DNA of 64,000 nt, taken from JASLEW01 sp035544875. Lineage in GTDB: Bacteria; Acidobacteriota; Thermoanaerobaculia; Multivoradales; UBA5704. Made by a program: the position numbers and the translations under genes. The notes below the pieces were generated by a model. It was not told the origin of the DNA, searched no databases, and was given only the letters and a program-made list of their open reading frames with translations. Shown piece after piece: positions 35,891 through 45,112 of this stretch. How positions within the stretch are numbered: position 1 is the stretch's first letter; every line of letters begins with the position of its first letter. The stretch lies in contig DASZZP010000127.1 of NCBI GenBank assembly GCA_035544875.1, positions 1-64,000 on the forward strand, read 5' to 3'.

Positions 35891-36682
35891 CTAGCGCGGG
35901 CGGTTGGCCTGGGCCGCAGGGACGCCCGGACGGCTGACTGCGGGCGCCGGGGCTCTGAGGCGAGCGAGGGCCTTGGCGGCGAGGGCGCTGGCGGCGGCAA
36001 GCTGGTCCTTGTCGGTCTGGACACTGAAGACGAGATGGGTCGTTCCGCTGAGCACATGGAGCTGGTCGAGCTGGCCGCCGATCCAGAAGGCGCTGTCGCC
36101 TAGCTGCGGCACTTGCTGAAAGACCGCGCTCGAGGCGAGCGACCGGAGGCCCGACTCGGCGGCATGAAAGAGGCGGGCGGCCTGCTCGGCGGTGGGGTAG
36201 CGGCGCACCTGGAGACCGACCAACCTGGGCGGCACCTCGCCGCTAAGCGGGTAAGAGCATTGCGATGGGTCGCGGCCGATGGCGTCGTCGAGAGTGCTGC
36301 TGAGCGAGCCCGACACCTTGCCCGTGATCTGTTCGACGTCGGCCGGCGCCAGCAGCGCGCATGCGTCAATGATCGCCGCCGGAGGCGCCGAGGGCGCCGG
36401 AGCCGTGGCCATCGCCGGACTGCCTGGTGTGGCTGCAGACGATGGCTGCGCACCGGGTGCCTGGGCCGCGGCGCCGGCCGGCCCACCCGGCCGGCCGCCG
36501 GAGGGTCCGCCGCACCCGGCGAGCCCGCCGAGCCCCGCGAACACCGCCAAGCTCAGGGAGAGCAGCGCTGACCGGCCAAGTCGCCGCGCTGGCGGCAAAC
36601 TGGCCGCTGCCGGCGATCGAGTACCGGGTCTGGTCGCGCTTATGCGGTAAGCTCCGCCCACCTCCGGCCGTTCTGGATACAT
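35891..36682 (-). CDS. Putative lipoprotein, DUF3558-like
   Basis: A 263-aa predicted lipoprotein. From ATG 36682 the N-terminus runs to a hydrophobic LSLSLAVFAGLGGLAGC lipobox, then an Ala/Pro/Gly linker. The folded part begins IIDACALLAPADVEQITGK, typical of DUF3558-type lipoproteins, with CSYPLSG (paired Cys with IDAC) and LGDSAFWIGGQLDQLHVL near the end. Its function is unknown. The long N-region before the lipobox (~50 residues) is unusual; an internal start is possible. Divergent from the MacAB-like operon. Confidence 0.65.
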   Translation of the reverse strand: MYPERPEVGGAYRISATRPGTRSPAAASLPPARRLGRSALLSLSLAVFAGLGGLAGCGGPSGGRPGGPAGAAAQAPGAQPSSAATPGSPAMATAPAPSAPPAAIIDACALLAPADVEQITGKVSGSLSSTLDDAIGRDPSQCSYPLSGEVPPRLVGLQVRRYPTAEQAARLFHAAESGLRSLASSAVFQQVPQLGDSAFWIGGQLDQLHVLSGTTHLVFSVQTDKDQLAAASALAAKALARLRAPAPAVSRPGVPAAQANRPR

Positions 36683-36972
36683 CGGTTGGACCCCTCGTCG
36701 CAACCCGCGATATTGGCAGTATTGTAAGCCGCGCTTGCCTCGGACATACCCTCCCGCCCCGCTCCGCCCACCGCTCCGCGCCTGCAATCGAAGGAGCCGG
36801 CCAACGTGAGGCCGGCGCGGCCGGGCGAGGGTTGGACCCGCCAATCAAAATCCTGGATCGGAGCTGAAACATCCCGGCGTCCCAGGCCGTATTACGAGCA
36901 GGTTCAAAGCTTCGGCGCGCCCCCGCCGGTGCTGGCGGGCTGGCGGCGCGGCGCTCCACGAAGGAGGCTCCT
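36683..36972. other. Divergent intergenic region
   Basis: This stretch separates the lipoprotein gene (minus) from the adaptor of the MacAB-like operon (plus). I see an AAGGAGG ribosome site at 36961-36967 before GTG 36973, but no confident promoter boxes or operator. Confidence 0.4.
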
Positions 36973-38187
36973 GTGAAGAAGAGGTGGGTGCTCGGCGCGG
37001 CGGCGGTTCTGCTGGCCGGCGGGGGGGTCATCGCGGCCGTCTCGGCCAACAACGGCAAAACGAAGAGCCAGGATCTCCCCTTCCGGCTCGGCAAGGTCCA
37101 GGCCGAGGACCTGCAGGTGAGCGTGCGCGAGGTCGGGATGGTCGACCCGGAGGACAAGGTCGACGTCAAGTCGGCGGTCTCCGGCCGGGTGACCTCGCTG
37201 CGGGTGCGCGAGGGCGACACGGTGACGGTCGGGCAGGTGCTGGCCGAGGTCGAGCCCGACGTCAATCAGGCACAGTCGCTCTCCGACGTCAAGGCGGGCG
37301 TGAGCCAGGCGGAGCTGCGCCTGCGCGACGCCGAGCGCGCCCTATCCGTGCAGCAGGCTCTGTTCGACAACGGACTGATCGGGCGCGATGCGCTGCGCAA
37401 CTTCCTGACCGCGCGCGACCTGGCGGCCGGCGACGTGAAGGCGGCCCACAGCCGCTACCAGATCGTCGAAGACCGCGGCATCCCGATCTCCGGCGACGCC
37501 TCGACGCAGAAGGCGCGGGTCACCGCGCCGCGCGCCGGCGTGGTGATCACCAAGGGGGTCGAGCTGGGCGAGACGGTGACCTCCGGGGTCTCGTCCTTCA
37601 ATGCCGGCACGGTGCTGTTCACCGTCGCCAACCTCAAGTCCATGATCATCCGCGTCAACCTGAACGAGGTCGACATCGCCAAGGTGCACGTCGGCCAGCC
37701 TGTGAGGGTGACCCTCGACGCCTATCCGCAGAAGACATTCACCGGCAAGGTGCGCTTCGTGGCGCCGGCGGCCAAGCAGCTCGACAAGATCAAGGTCTTC
37801 AGCGTCGAGGTGGCGCTCGACGCTCTCGGCGACGACTTCCGCACCGGGATGAGCGCCAACGTCGAGATCCTGGGCGACAAGCGCCTCCACGCCGCCTCGA
37901 TCCCGCTCGAGGCGCTGGCCAGGCGCGAGGGCGACACCGTCGCCTACCGGCTCAAGAGCGGGCTGCCCGCGAGCCAGATCGCCAAGGCCCGCGAAGGGCT
38001 AGGGGGGCGCGACAAGTTCGTCTGGCTCTCCGACCACTGGCGCGACTATTTCGACGTGGTGCCGGTCAAGGCGGGCGTAGCGACGCTCGAGCGGGTGGAG
38101 ATCCTCGCGGGGCTGCGCCCGGGCGAGCAGGTGAGCCTGGAGGACCCGACCCGCAAGAAGGTCGAAAAAGACGACGAGAACAACTGA
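36973..38187 (+). CDS. Periplasmic adaptor (HlyD/MacA family)
   Basis: A 404-aa membrane-fusion protein. It has an N-terminal signal-anchor (VLGAAAVLLAGGGVIAAV), the lipoyl motif (VDVKSAVSGRVTSLRVREGDTVTVGQVLAEV), an alpha-hairpin at about 95-150, the second lipoyl part (KARVTAPRAGVVITKGVELGETV) and a beta-barrel (VNLNEVDIAKVHVGQPVRVTLDAY). GTG 36973 is fixed by AAGGAGG 5 nt upstream. It would link the downstream MacB-like ATPase/permeases to an outer-membrane duct; none is encoded adjacent. Confidence 0.92.
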   Translation: MKKRWVLGAAAVLLAGGGVIAAVSANNGKTKSQDLPFRLGKVQAEDLQVSVREVGMVDPEDKVDVKSAVSGRVTSLRVREGDTVTVGQVLAEVEPDVNQAQSLSDVKAGVSQAELRLRDAERALSVQQALFDNGLIGRDALRNFLTARDLAAGDVKAAHSRYQIVEDRGIPISGDASTQKARVTAPRAGVVITKGVELGETVTSGVSSFNAGTVLFTVANLKSMIIRVNLNEVDIAKVHVGQPVRVTLDAYPQKTFTGKVRFVAPAAKQLDKIKVFSVEVALDALGDDFRTGMSANVEILGDKRLHAASIPLEALARREGDTVAYRLKSGLPASQIAKAREGLGGRDKFVWLSDHWRDYFDVVPVKAGVATLERVEILAGLRPGEQVSLEDPTRKKVEKDDENN

Positions 38188-38206
38188 TCGACGAGAGCAA
38201 CTGATC

Positions 38207-38926
38207 ATGGACGCTCAGCAGCCGCCCGCCCCGCCCATCGCGCCGATCATTCAGACTCACGAGCTGACCAAGGTCTTCGGGGCGAACGGCAACGCCGTGC
38301 ACGCCCTGCGCGGCGTCGACCTGCGGGTCGAGCGCGGCGAGTTCGTCGCCCTGGCCGGCCCGTCGGGGTCGGGCAAGTCGACGCTGATGGCGATCCTCGG
38401 CTGCCTCGACTCGCCGAGCGGCGGCAGCTACGAGCTGGGCGGCCGGCCGGTCCATCACCTCTCGGGCGCCGAGCTGGCCCGGGTGCGCAACGAGGAGGTC
38501 GGATTCATCTTCCAGAGCTACAACCTGCTGCCCAGGGCGTCGGTGCTGCGCAACGTGGCGCTGCCCATGCTCTACGCCGGCATCGGCCGGCGCGAGCGCC
38601 AGCGGCGGGCGATGGAGCTGCTCGAGAACGTCGGCATCCCGGAGAAGGCGCATGCGCTGCCGGGCACTCTCTCCGGCGGCCAGCGCCAGCGGGTGGCGGT
38701 CGCCCGGGCGCTCGCCAACAGTCCCTCGCTGCTGCTCGCCGACGAGCCGACCGGCGCCCTCGACTCGCAGACCGGCCGCGAGGTGCTGGAGCTGTTCTGC
38801 GACCTGCACCGGCAGGGCAATACCGTGCTGCTGGTCACCCATGACGCCAACATCGCGGCGCTGGCCCAGCGGCGAGTCGAGCTCCGCGACGGCCTCGTCA
38901 TCTCCCCGGAGGCGGCCGCCGCATGA
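38207..38926 (+). CDS. ABC ATP-binding protein, MacB/LolD type
   Basis: A 239-aa ATPase. Walker A is GPSGSGKST, the Q-loop is FIFQSYNLLPR, the signature is LSGGQRQRVAVARAL, Walker B is LLLADEPTGALD and the switch His is in LLVTHD. The LADEPTGALDSQTG string is typical of the MacB/LolD/FtsE group that works with FtsX-like permeases by mechanotransmission. It starts 19 nt after the adaptor gene; its stop overlaps the next permease start by 4 nt. Confidence 0.95.
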   Translation: MDAQQPPAPPIAPIIQTHELTKVFGANGNAVHALRGVDLRVERGEFVALAGPSGSGKSTLMAILGCLDSPSGGSYELGGRPVHHLSGAELARVRNEEVGFIFQSYNLLPRASVLRNVALPMLYAGIGRRERQRRAMELLENVGIPEKAHALPGTLSGGQRQRVAVARALANSPSLLLADEPTGALDSQTGREVLELFCDLHRQGNTVLLVTHDANIAALAQRRVELRDGLVISPEAAAA

Positions 38927-40173
38927 TCGGCTCCGGCAAGCTCGCCGAGCGCCTGCACGACGCCTGGACCGAGCTGCGCGAGAACCTGCCGCGCACCGTG
39001 CTGCAGACGCTCGGGGTGATCCTCGGCGTCGCCTCGGTGGTGGGTGGTTTCTCCATCTCCGACAGCCAGCGCAAGCGGGCCGACCAGCTGTTCGTGCGCG
39101 TGGGAGGCCTCGACAAGCTCAACGTCAACCCGTCGCCGGTGGTCGAGCAGGGCTCGCCGACCGCCCTCGAGACCGCCAACCTCGGACTGCGCTCCGACGA
39201 CGCCGACCGCGGGCGGGAGCTCGACCGCAAGCTCGTTCACGGCGCCAGCGAGCAGAAGTTCGCCAACACCCGGGTGCGCTCCGATCTCGCCGATCAGGAG
39301 CGGCGGGTGACCGGGGTGCGCGGCGATTTCCTGGCGCTCAACGGCTACGATGTCGAGCGCGGGCGCACCTTCTCGACCCACGACCTGGAGAGCGCCTCCC
39401 CGGTCGCCGTGCTCGGCAGCCAGGCGGCGGCCGACCTCTTCCCGACCGGCGAGATCATCGGCCGGCCGCTGCGGATTGGCGACGTGCCGGTGACGGTGAT
39501 CGGCGTGCTGCGCGAGAAGGTCTTCCGCTTCCGCAAGAACCAGCACAACATCTTCGCCTGGCGCAACCGGCTGGTGGCGGTGCCGGCGGCGCTGGTGAGC
39601 CGGCGCATGGAAGGTGATGCCTACCGCCGGCTCGACCGGGTCACCTTCCGCGTTCACGACCTCAATGCCATGGCGGTCTTCGCCAAGAGCCTGGGCGCCA
39701 TGCTGCAGGCGAACCACCGCCAGCAACGCGACTTCCGCCTCGACGACGTGGCGGCGCGGGTGCGCCGGATGCGCAGCCAGGGCGACATCTACGACCTCGT
39801 CTTCCTCTGTTCCGGCATCCTGGCGCTGCTTGGCGGCGGCCTGGTCAACGTCAACATCCAGATGGCCTCGCTCAAGGACCGGGTGCGCGAGGTCGGGATC
39901 AAGATGGCGATCGGCGCCTCCGGCGGCGAGGTCTTCAAGTCGTTCATCACCGAGGCGCTGCTGGTCACCCTCTTCGGCACCTGCTGCGGACTGGTGGTCG
40001 GGGTCGTCTTCTCGAAGGTCATCACCGCGGCGATCGGCGTCCCGCTGTCGATCGCGGCGATGAGCTTCGCCTGGGCCGCCGCGCTGGCCGGCGCCTTCGG
40101 ATTCCTGTTCGCGCTCTACCCGGCCTGGAAGGCCAGCCGGCTCTCGCCCATGGAGGCGCTGCACTATGAGTGA
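38923..40173 (+). CDS. MacB-like ABC permease 1
   Basis: A 416-aa FtsX-type permease. The first membrane helix lies at LQTLGVILGVASVVGGFSIS, a MacB periplasmic core at about 55-270, then three C-terminal helices with the conserved MASLKDRVREVGIKMAIGASGGEVFKSFITEALLVTL region and the terminal PAWKASRLSPMEALHYE. ATG 38923 overlaps the ATPase stop; its own end overlaps the second permease by 8 nt. Confidence 0.93.
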   Translation: MIGSGKLAERLHDAWTELRENLPRTVLQTLGVILGVASVVGGFSISDSQRKRADQLFVRVGGLDKLNVNPSPVVEQGSPTALETANLGLRSDDADRGRELDRKLVHGASEQKFANTRVRSDLADQERRVTGVRGDFLALNGYDVERGRTFSTHDLESASPVAVLGSQAAADLFPTGEIIGRPLRIGDVPVTVIGVLREKVFRFRKNQHNIFAWRNRLVAVPAALVSRRMEGDAYRRLDRVTFRVHDLNAMAVFAKSLGAMLQANHRQQRDFRLDDVAARVRRMRSQGDIYDLVFLCSGILALLGGGLVNVNIQMASLKDRVREVGIKMAIGASGGEVFKSFITEALLVTLFGTCCGLVVGVVFSKVITAAIGVPLSIAAMSFAWAAALAGAFGFLFALYPAWKASRLSPMEALHYE

Positions 40174-41500
40174 GCAGCTCGCCTGGACGGGACAGCCGCA
40201 AGGGGCCGCCGCCGCCGGGCGAGCGCGCGCCGTCCCGAGCAGGCGGAGCAGGCGCAGATGGCGCGGCCTGGGCGCCCAGCTCAACCTGCTGTGGGAGGTG
40301 GTGGCGAGCGGCTTCGTCGAGCTATGGGCCCACAAGCTGCGCTCGCTGCTGACCTTGAGCCTGCTCACCCTGGGAGTGTTCACCCTGGTGGTGATGACCT
40401 CGCTGCTCGACGGCGTCATGGACAAAATCTCGACCGGCTTTGCCGGCATGAGCTGGGACGGCACGGTGGTGGTGGCACCCAAGGACCCCAAGACCACCGA
40501 GGACCAGAAGCGCTTCGCGATGAGTCCGGGGCTGCGCTACGAGGACCTGCCGCGCCTGACCGCGCCCTACCCGGCGGTGCTCGGCTTCGTCCCGCGCGCC
40601 TACAAGCGCACGCCCGTGCGGGTCCCCGGAGGCACCGAGCAGGTATTCGTGACCGGCGTCACCTCCGAGTATGCCGCACTGATGAACCGTCCGATCGGCC
40701 TCGGGCGCGGCCTGACCGACGACGACGAACGGCGCCGCTCGACCGTGGCGGTGGCCGGTGCGACGCTGGCCGCCAAGCTCTTCGGCGGCGCCGACCCGGT
40801 GGGCCGCGACGTGCAGGTCGCGGGCGTCTCCTTCCGTTTGGTCGGCGTCCAGGCGGCGGGTCAGATCTTCAACGACGAGAACTGGATGGACGCCAACGGC
40901 ATGCTCATCCCGCTCTCCACCTACATGGACCGCATGGACCCCGATCACAAGCTGGCGCAGGTCGGGGTCAAGCTGCGCCGCAAGCAAGACCTCGACGAGG
41001 TCTCGGCGCTGCTGGTGGGGCGCGTCAAGCAGGCGCACCACGGGATCGAGGACGTCGAGCTGACCGATCTCGGCGCCGAGGCGGCGCGCTCCTACCAGAA
41101 CTTCCTCGACCAGATGCACGGCTGGCAGGTAGTGCTCTTCAGCCTGGCGGGTACCGTGCTGCTGATCGGCGGGGTCGGCGTGCTGTCGGTGATGCTGATC
41201 TCGCTCTCCGACCGCCACTTCGAGATCGGCCTGCGCAAGGCGATGGGCGCCACCGACCCGCAGATCTTCACCCAGTTCCTGCTCGAGGCGCTGGTCCTGG
41301 CCGCCCTGGGCGCCCTGGCCGGCACCCTGGTGGGAAGCGCGATCTGCCACGCGCTGGCCGACAAGTTCCCCTACGGCCTGGTAGTCAACCCGCTCGGCCT
41401 GCTCGCCGCCTGGGCGACGGCGCTGCTGCTCGCCCTCTCCTTCGGCCTCTATCCCGCCATCCGCGCTTTTCGCCTGTCGCCGCTCGAAGCGATGCGCTGA
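40166..41500 (+). CDS. MacB-like ABC permease 2
   Basis: A 444-aa FtsX-type permease, the second subunit of the heterodimeric exporter. A ~45-residue Arg-rich cytoplasmic N-terminus precedes the first helix (LLTLSLLTLGVFTLVVMTSLL). The periplasmic core is at about 75-310, and the C-terminal helices include LLIGGVGVLSVMLISLSDRHFEIGLRKAMGATDPQIFTQFLLEALVL and YPAIRAFRLSPLEAMR. Together with the adaptor, ATPase and first permease it forms a four-gene MacAB-like efflux operon. Confidence 0.93.
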   Translation: MSEQLAWTGQPQGAAAAGRARAVPSRRSRRRWRGLGAQLNLLWEVVASGFVELWAHKLRSLLTLSLLTLGVFTLVVMTSLLDGVMDKISTGFAGMSWDGTVVVAPKDPKTTEDQKRFAMSPGLRYEDLPRLTAPYPAVLGFVPRAYKRTPVRVPGGTEQVFVTGVTSEYAALMNRPIGLGRGLTDDDERRRSTVAVAGATLAAKLFGGADPVGRDVQVAGVSFRLVGVQAAGQIFNDENWMDANGMLIPLSTYMDRMDPDHKLAQVGVKLRRKQDLDEVSALLVGRVKQAHHGIEDVELTDLGAEAARSYQNFLDQMHGWQVVLFSLAGTVLLIGGVGVLSVMLISLSDRHFEIGLRKAMGATDPQIFTQFLLEALVLAALGALAGTLVGSAICHALADKFPYGLVVNPLGLLAAWATALLLALSFGLYPAIRAFRLSPLEAMR

Positions 41501-41551
41501 TCGCCGCTTCGCCGTTCCCTTCCCGGCTCATCCGACGCTCTTCTTCTTTTC

Positions 41552-41577
41552 GGCGCCGGCCGCGAGCGGCCGGCGCC
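41552..41577 (+). terminator. Perfect 11-bp hairpin after MacAB-like operon
   Basis: GGCGCCGGCCG (41552-41562) pairs perfectly with CGGCCGGCGCC (41567-41577) around a CGAG tetraloop, 52 nt after the operon stop. No T-tract follows on the plus strand, so it is a probable but atypical terminator. Confidence 0.5.
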
Positions 41578-41636
41578 CTCCGCCGCGCCGTCCGCGGCCT
41601 GCCGCGGTGCTGCGCCATTTACTGTATCGTCCCATC

Positions 41637-41693
41637 ATGCCGGCACGGCGCGTTCAGATCTCGATCGATGAAGAGTTGCTCCAGCGCAGCTAG
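41637..41693 (+). pseudogene. N-terminal stub of a ribbon-helix-helix antitoxin
   Basis: ATG 41637 begins MPARRVQISIDEELLQRS and then stops. This matches the beta-strand and first helix of MetJ/Arc-type antitoxins (RRVQISIDEELL). The second helix and any toxin gene are absent downstream. It is only 18 residues, so the call rests on one motif. Confidence 0.4.
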
Positions 41694-41879
41694 ATGTTTC
41701 CTGTTTGCCTTGTTGCATCGTAACGGAATCCGCTCCTGGACGCCTCTTACGTCTGGGCGCTTGGGAAGGTTCGTGACGGCTGTCGCCGCGCGGAGCAGGC
41801 GCTCGCGATCTGCCGCGCCCTCGGCGACTCCTCACGCGGGGGGATCGTCAATCTCTCGCGGCGCAAAAGGAGCCCGATC
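41694..41879. other. Intergenic, nothing recognised
   Basis: No gene seen. A short in-frame string reading EQALAICRALGD resembles part of a TPR repeat but is too short to call. Confidence 0.3.
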
Positions 41880-42236
41880 ATGAGGAGCATGGGAGTTGCG
41901 TCCACTTTCGCGCTGTTAGTGCTCAGCTTCACGACCGCCCACCTGGCCTCTGCCCAGCCAGCCGCTAGGGGCAGCTACTGGTTCTTGCTCGAAGACGGCT
42001 TGCCGAAATTCGTGGACTTCTACGCCAGTACGGACGCGCGAGGCACTACTACCGGCCAGATGACTTTCACCGACCAGGCGAGGATCCCCGACGTGGACGA
42101 CGCGGAAGACCCTGGCGCAGGCGATGCCCCCCCGCAGTTCTACGTGAGCGCGAGCTTCGATGGCCTCAAGGTAGACTCGGTCTATTCCCTCGTTGATCTA
42201 TTGAGATGGGAAGGCCGTATCGTCGTTCACCCGTAG
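41880..42236 (+). CDS. Small secreted protein of unknown function
   Basis: A 118-aa protein with a good Sec signal (MRSMGVASTFALLVLSFTTAHLASA) and a mature region that looks beta-rich (GSYWFLLEDGLPKFVDFYAST...TTGQMTFTDQARIPD). I do not recognise the family. The abrupt end just after VYSLVDLLRWEGRIVVHP could mean truncation. AGGAG precedes the ATG. It converges with the sulfatase-like gene, leaving 9 nt between them. Confidence 0.6.
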   Translation: MRSMGVASTFALLVLSFTTAHLASAQPAARGSYWFLLEDGLPKFVDFYASTDARGTTTGQMTFTDQARIPDVDDAEDPGAGDAPPQFYVSASFDGLKVDSVYSLVDLLRWEGRIVVHP

Positions 42237-42245
42237 AAATGGGGG

Positions 42246-43997
42246 CTAGGGCGGCGGGGAGTCGTCGTCGCTGGCGGCGGCGCTGCCGGGGCCCTGGTTG
42301 ATGTAGCCGAGGGAGGTGAGGAGGGTGCGGGTCTCGGAGTCCATCTCGCGGCCGGGGCCGCAGGTCGAGGCCTGGTCGACTTCGACCGGGTACCGGCGCG
42401 CCTTGTCCCAGCTCCACAGGGCCCGCTTGAGGCGCTTGAAATCGTCGGGAAACTGCGTGACCACGTTGCGGGTCTCGCCCGGATCGTCGCGCAGGTCGTA
42501 GAGCGTGAAGCGGACGCCCTCGCCGCCAATCCAACGCTGCTCGGGGCGGGTCTGCGCGAAGACCAGCTTGAAGCGGCCGTCGCGCACGATCTTCTGCCAC
42601 TTGTTGTTGGTCTCCCAGCCGGCTTCGGAGAAAGCGAGCCCGGCGTGGCCGGCGGGCGCTCCGGAGGCGTCGGCCGGCACGGCGGCCATGTCTGGGCTGT
42701 CGGCTTCGGCGGCGCTCGACTGGGCGCCTGCGGCGCGTGAGGCAAGCGCGCCGTTGCCGGCACCGGCGCTGGCCGCTACGGCGCCGCCTCCGTGCATCGC
42801 GGCGTCCGCCAGCGCGGCGGCGCGAGATTCGCCCTGCGGCGCGATGCCGCGCAGACGGGGCGTGAGGCTGCGCCCCTGCTTCCACATGCCTCCGGGCAGC
42901 GCCAGACCGCCGGTCTCGAGCAGCGTCGGGGCAAGGTCGACCAGCTCGACCGGCCTACGATCGATGCGCGGCGCGAGCACCCCGGGGTAGTGAAAGATGA
43001 GCGGCACGCGCAGGCAGGTCTGGAAGCCGAAGCGGCCGTGATCGAAATAGTAGAGATGCTCGCCGAGCGACTCGCCGTGATCGGAAGTAAAGACGGTCAG
43101 CGTGTGGCGGAGCAGATCGCGCCGCCGCATCTCCGCCAGCAGATTGCCGATCTGGGCGTCGGTGTAGGCGATCGCGGCGTCGTAGCGCGCGACGTAAAAA
43201 GCCAGTTCTTCGTGCCGCTCCAACACGTGCTCGCTGCCGATGCCCCCCATCTGCTGGCGCGGGCGGTCGGGAGAGATGTTGATCTTCGGCGAGGCATCGA
43301 AGTGCTTGTCGCCCTGGAACCGGTCGCGCCACGGCGCCGGTGAAGCGTAGGGGAAATGCGGATCGAGGTAGTGCACCCAGAGGAAATAGGGGCGCCGCGA
43401 CCTTCCTGGAGAGCCGGCACTGGCGGGAGCGCCGTCCGCCTGCGACTTTGCCAGCTTGTCGAGCAGGCCGACCGCGAGGCGGGTCACCGCCTCGGCGCGG
43501 GTGGGATCGGAGCCGCGCGCCGCCCCCTGCAGCTTCCAGGTCTCGACATAGGTGTCGAAGCCCTGATCGAAATAGAACTCGCTGCCCAGGGCACCGTTGG
43601 AAACCACCGCCTGGGTGGAGTAGCCGAGCCGCTTGAGTGCCTTGGCCAGGGTCTCGAAACGGCAGGAGATCGGGATCCCCACCCGCCGCACGATGTTGTT
43701 GTCCTTCGAGTAGGTGGCGGTGAACATCGAGGCGAACGACGGCGTGGTCTTGGGCCATTGCACCGCGGTCTCGTCGAAGCGCACGCCCTCGGCCGCCAGC
43801 CGGTCGATGGCCGGCGAGGTGGCGCGCCCGTAGCCGTAGCTCGACAGGTGGTCGGCGCGTAGCGTGTCGACCGTGATCAGCAGGATGTTGCTGCGCGCCG
43901 GCAGCGGCTCGACCCGCCGCTCGCCGGCCGGGCGGCAGCTGCTTGCCGCGAGAATGGCAAAGACGGCGAAGAGCTCTATCGCTTCTGCGCGCGGCAT
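42246..43997 (-). CDS. Sulfatase/alkaline-phosphatase-superfamily hydrolase with atypical active site
   Basis: A 583-aa member of the sulfatase fold. The first metal strand is NILLITVDTLRADHLSSYGY and the second metal cluster is FTSDHGESLGEH. WVHYLDPHFPY is also typical. At the place of the formylglycine motif (C/S-x-P-x-R) it reads TTPSFAS: Thr replaces Cys/Ser and Phe replaces Arg, so formylglycine maturation is not expected. Thr-nucleophile phosphotransferases of the superfamily are an alternative. An Ala/Gly-rich low-complexity insert lies at about 385-445. The N-terminus is signal-like (AVFAILAASSC, possible lipobox). ATG 43997 overlaps the VWA gene stop. Confidence 0.82.
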   Translation of the reverse strand: MPRAEAIELFAVFAILAASSCRPAGERRVEPLPARSNILLITVDTLRADHLSSYGYGRATSPAIDRLAAEGVRFDETAVQWPKTTPSFASMFTATYSKDNNIVRRVGIPISCRFETLAKALKRLGYSTQAVVSNGALGSEFYFDQGFDTYVETWKLQGAARGSDPTRAEAVTRLAVGLLDKLAKSQADGAPASAGSPGRSRRPYFLWVHYLDPHFPYASPAPWRDRFQGDKHFDASPKINISPDRPRQQMGGIGSEHVLERHEELAFYVARYDAAIAYTDAQIGNLLAEMRRRDLLRHTLTVFTSDHGESLGEHLYYFDHGRFGFQTCLRVPLIFHYPGVLAPRIDRRPVELVDLAPTLLETGGLALPGGMWKQGRSLTPRLRGIAPQGESRAAALADAAMHGGGAVAASAGAGNGALASRAAGAQSSAAEADSPDMAAVPADASGAPAGHAGLAFSEAGWETNNKWQKIVRDGRFKLVFAQTRPEQRWIGGEGVRFTLYDLRDDPGETRNVVTQFPDDFKRLKRALWSWDKARRYPVEVDQASTCGPGREMDSETRTLLTSLGYINQGPGSAAASDDDSPPP

Positions 43998-45085
43998 CAG
44001 TGAATCCGCCGCCGGCGGTTGCGGATGTAGTCGGCGAGGATGAACTCGCCCAGGTTGTACGGCGAGGCGAAGTAGGCGCGGCCGCGATTGATCTGGGTTA
44101 GTTTCTCGACGAACTGGGTCAGCATGGGGTCGGTCGCCAGCATGAAAGTGGTCACCACGATCCGCTGCCGCCGGCAGAGGTCGGCTTCCTCCAGCGTCAG
44201 GTTGACGATCCGCAGGTCGAGGCCGAAGGGGTTCTTGTAGATGCGGCCGTTCTCGGTGATCGCCGAAGGCTTGCCGTCGGTGACCAGGAAGATCTGCTTG
44301 TTGGGCTGCTTGCGGCGGGCGAGCAGCGAGCGCCCGAGCTGCAGCGCCTCACGCGTGTTGGTGTGAAAGGGGCCGGCCTGAATGTAGGGGATGTCGCCGA
44401 GCGCCACCTGCTCGGCGCGGTCGCCGAACAGGATCACCGACAGGTGGTCCCTCGGGTACTTGGTGGTGATCAGCTCGGTCAGCGCCAGCGCCACGGTCTT
44501 GGCCGGCGTGATGCGGTCCTCGCCGTAGAGGATCATCGAGTGGCTGACGTCGATCGCGACCACTGTGGCGCAGGCGGTCAGGTGCTCGGTCTCGAAGATC
44601 TCCAGGTCTTCCTCGGCGAGCGTCAGATCGCCCTGGGTGCGCCGCAGGGCGTTCTCGAAGGAGCGCGGCGCATCGAGCAGGTGGAGGTCGTCGCCGAAGG
44701 CGTAGGGGCGCGTCTCGGGCAGGCGCTCGATCCCTTCGCCGGCGTCGCGCACCGGATGGTAGCCGGGACCGGCGCGGTCGAGGTTGCCGAAGATCTCCTC
44801 GAAGGCGCTCTTCCTGATGCGCCGCTCGCCGCCGCTGGTGAGCTGCAGCTCGCCGCGGCCGTCGCGCGCCACCAGGCTCTGCTCCTCGAGCGCGGCGAAG
44901 AACTGGTCGAGGTCGAGCTCCTCCGGAAGGTAGCCCTGGCGCTGCAGGTGCCGCATCCAGTCCATCGCTTCCTCGACGTCGCCGCCCGCCGCGAGAACCA
45001 GCTGGTGCCAGAGCCGCAGCAGGTCGAGCCCGGCCAGGATGCGCCGGATCAGCTCGGGGTCGAGGTAAATGTATTGGTGCCGCAT
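43997..45085 (-). CDS. VWA-domain protein (MoxR partner)
   Basis: A 362-aa cytoplasmic protein. The N-terminal ~160 residues are helical and charged; a von Willebrand A domain starts at about 175 with the MIDAS motif DVSHS (CATVVAIDVSHSMILYGEDR), the conserved Thr region and LVTDGKPS. Metal-dependent VWA proteins of this type pair with MoxR-type AAA ATPases to remodel target proteins or insert cofactors. It lies 27 nt after the moxR-like gene and overlaps the sulfatase-like gene start (TGATG), consistent with one operon. Confidence 0.88.
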   Translation of the reverse strand: MRHQYIYLDPELIRRILAGLDLLRLWHQLVLAAGGDVEEAMDWMRHLQRQGYLPEELDLDQFFAALEEQSLVARDGRGELQLTSGGERRIRKSAFEEIFGNLDRAGPGYHPVRDAGEGIERLPETRPYAFGDDLHLLDAPRSFENALRRTQGDLTLAEEDLEIFETEHLTACATVVAIDVSHSMILYGEDRITPAKTVALALTELITTKYPRDHLSVILFGDRAEQVALGDIPYIQAGPFHTNTREALQLGRSLLARRKQPNKQIFLVTDGKPSAITENGRIYKNPFGLDLRIVNLTLEEADLCRRQRIVVTTFMLATDPMLTQFVEKLTQINRGRAYFASPYNLGEFILADYIRNRRRRIH

Positions 45086-45112
45086 TTTCCGAGGCGGGTC
45101 GTGCCGCCGGGA

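Noticed and set aside
41760..41850. TPR fragment reading EQALAICRALGD
   Set aside because: Too short and isolated to distinguish from chance.
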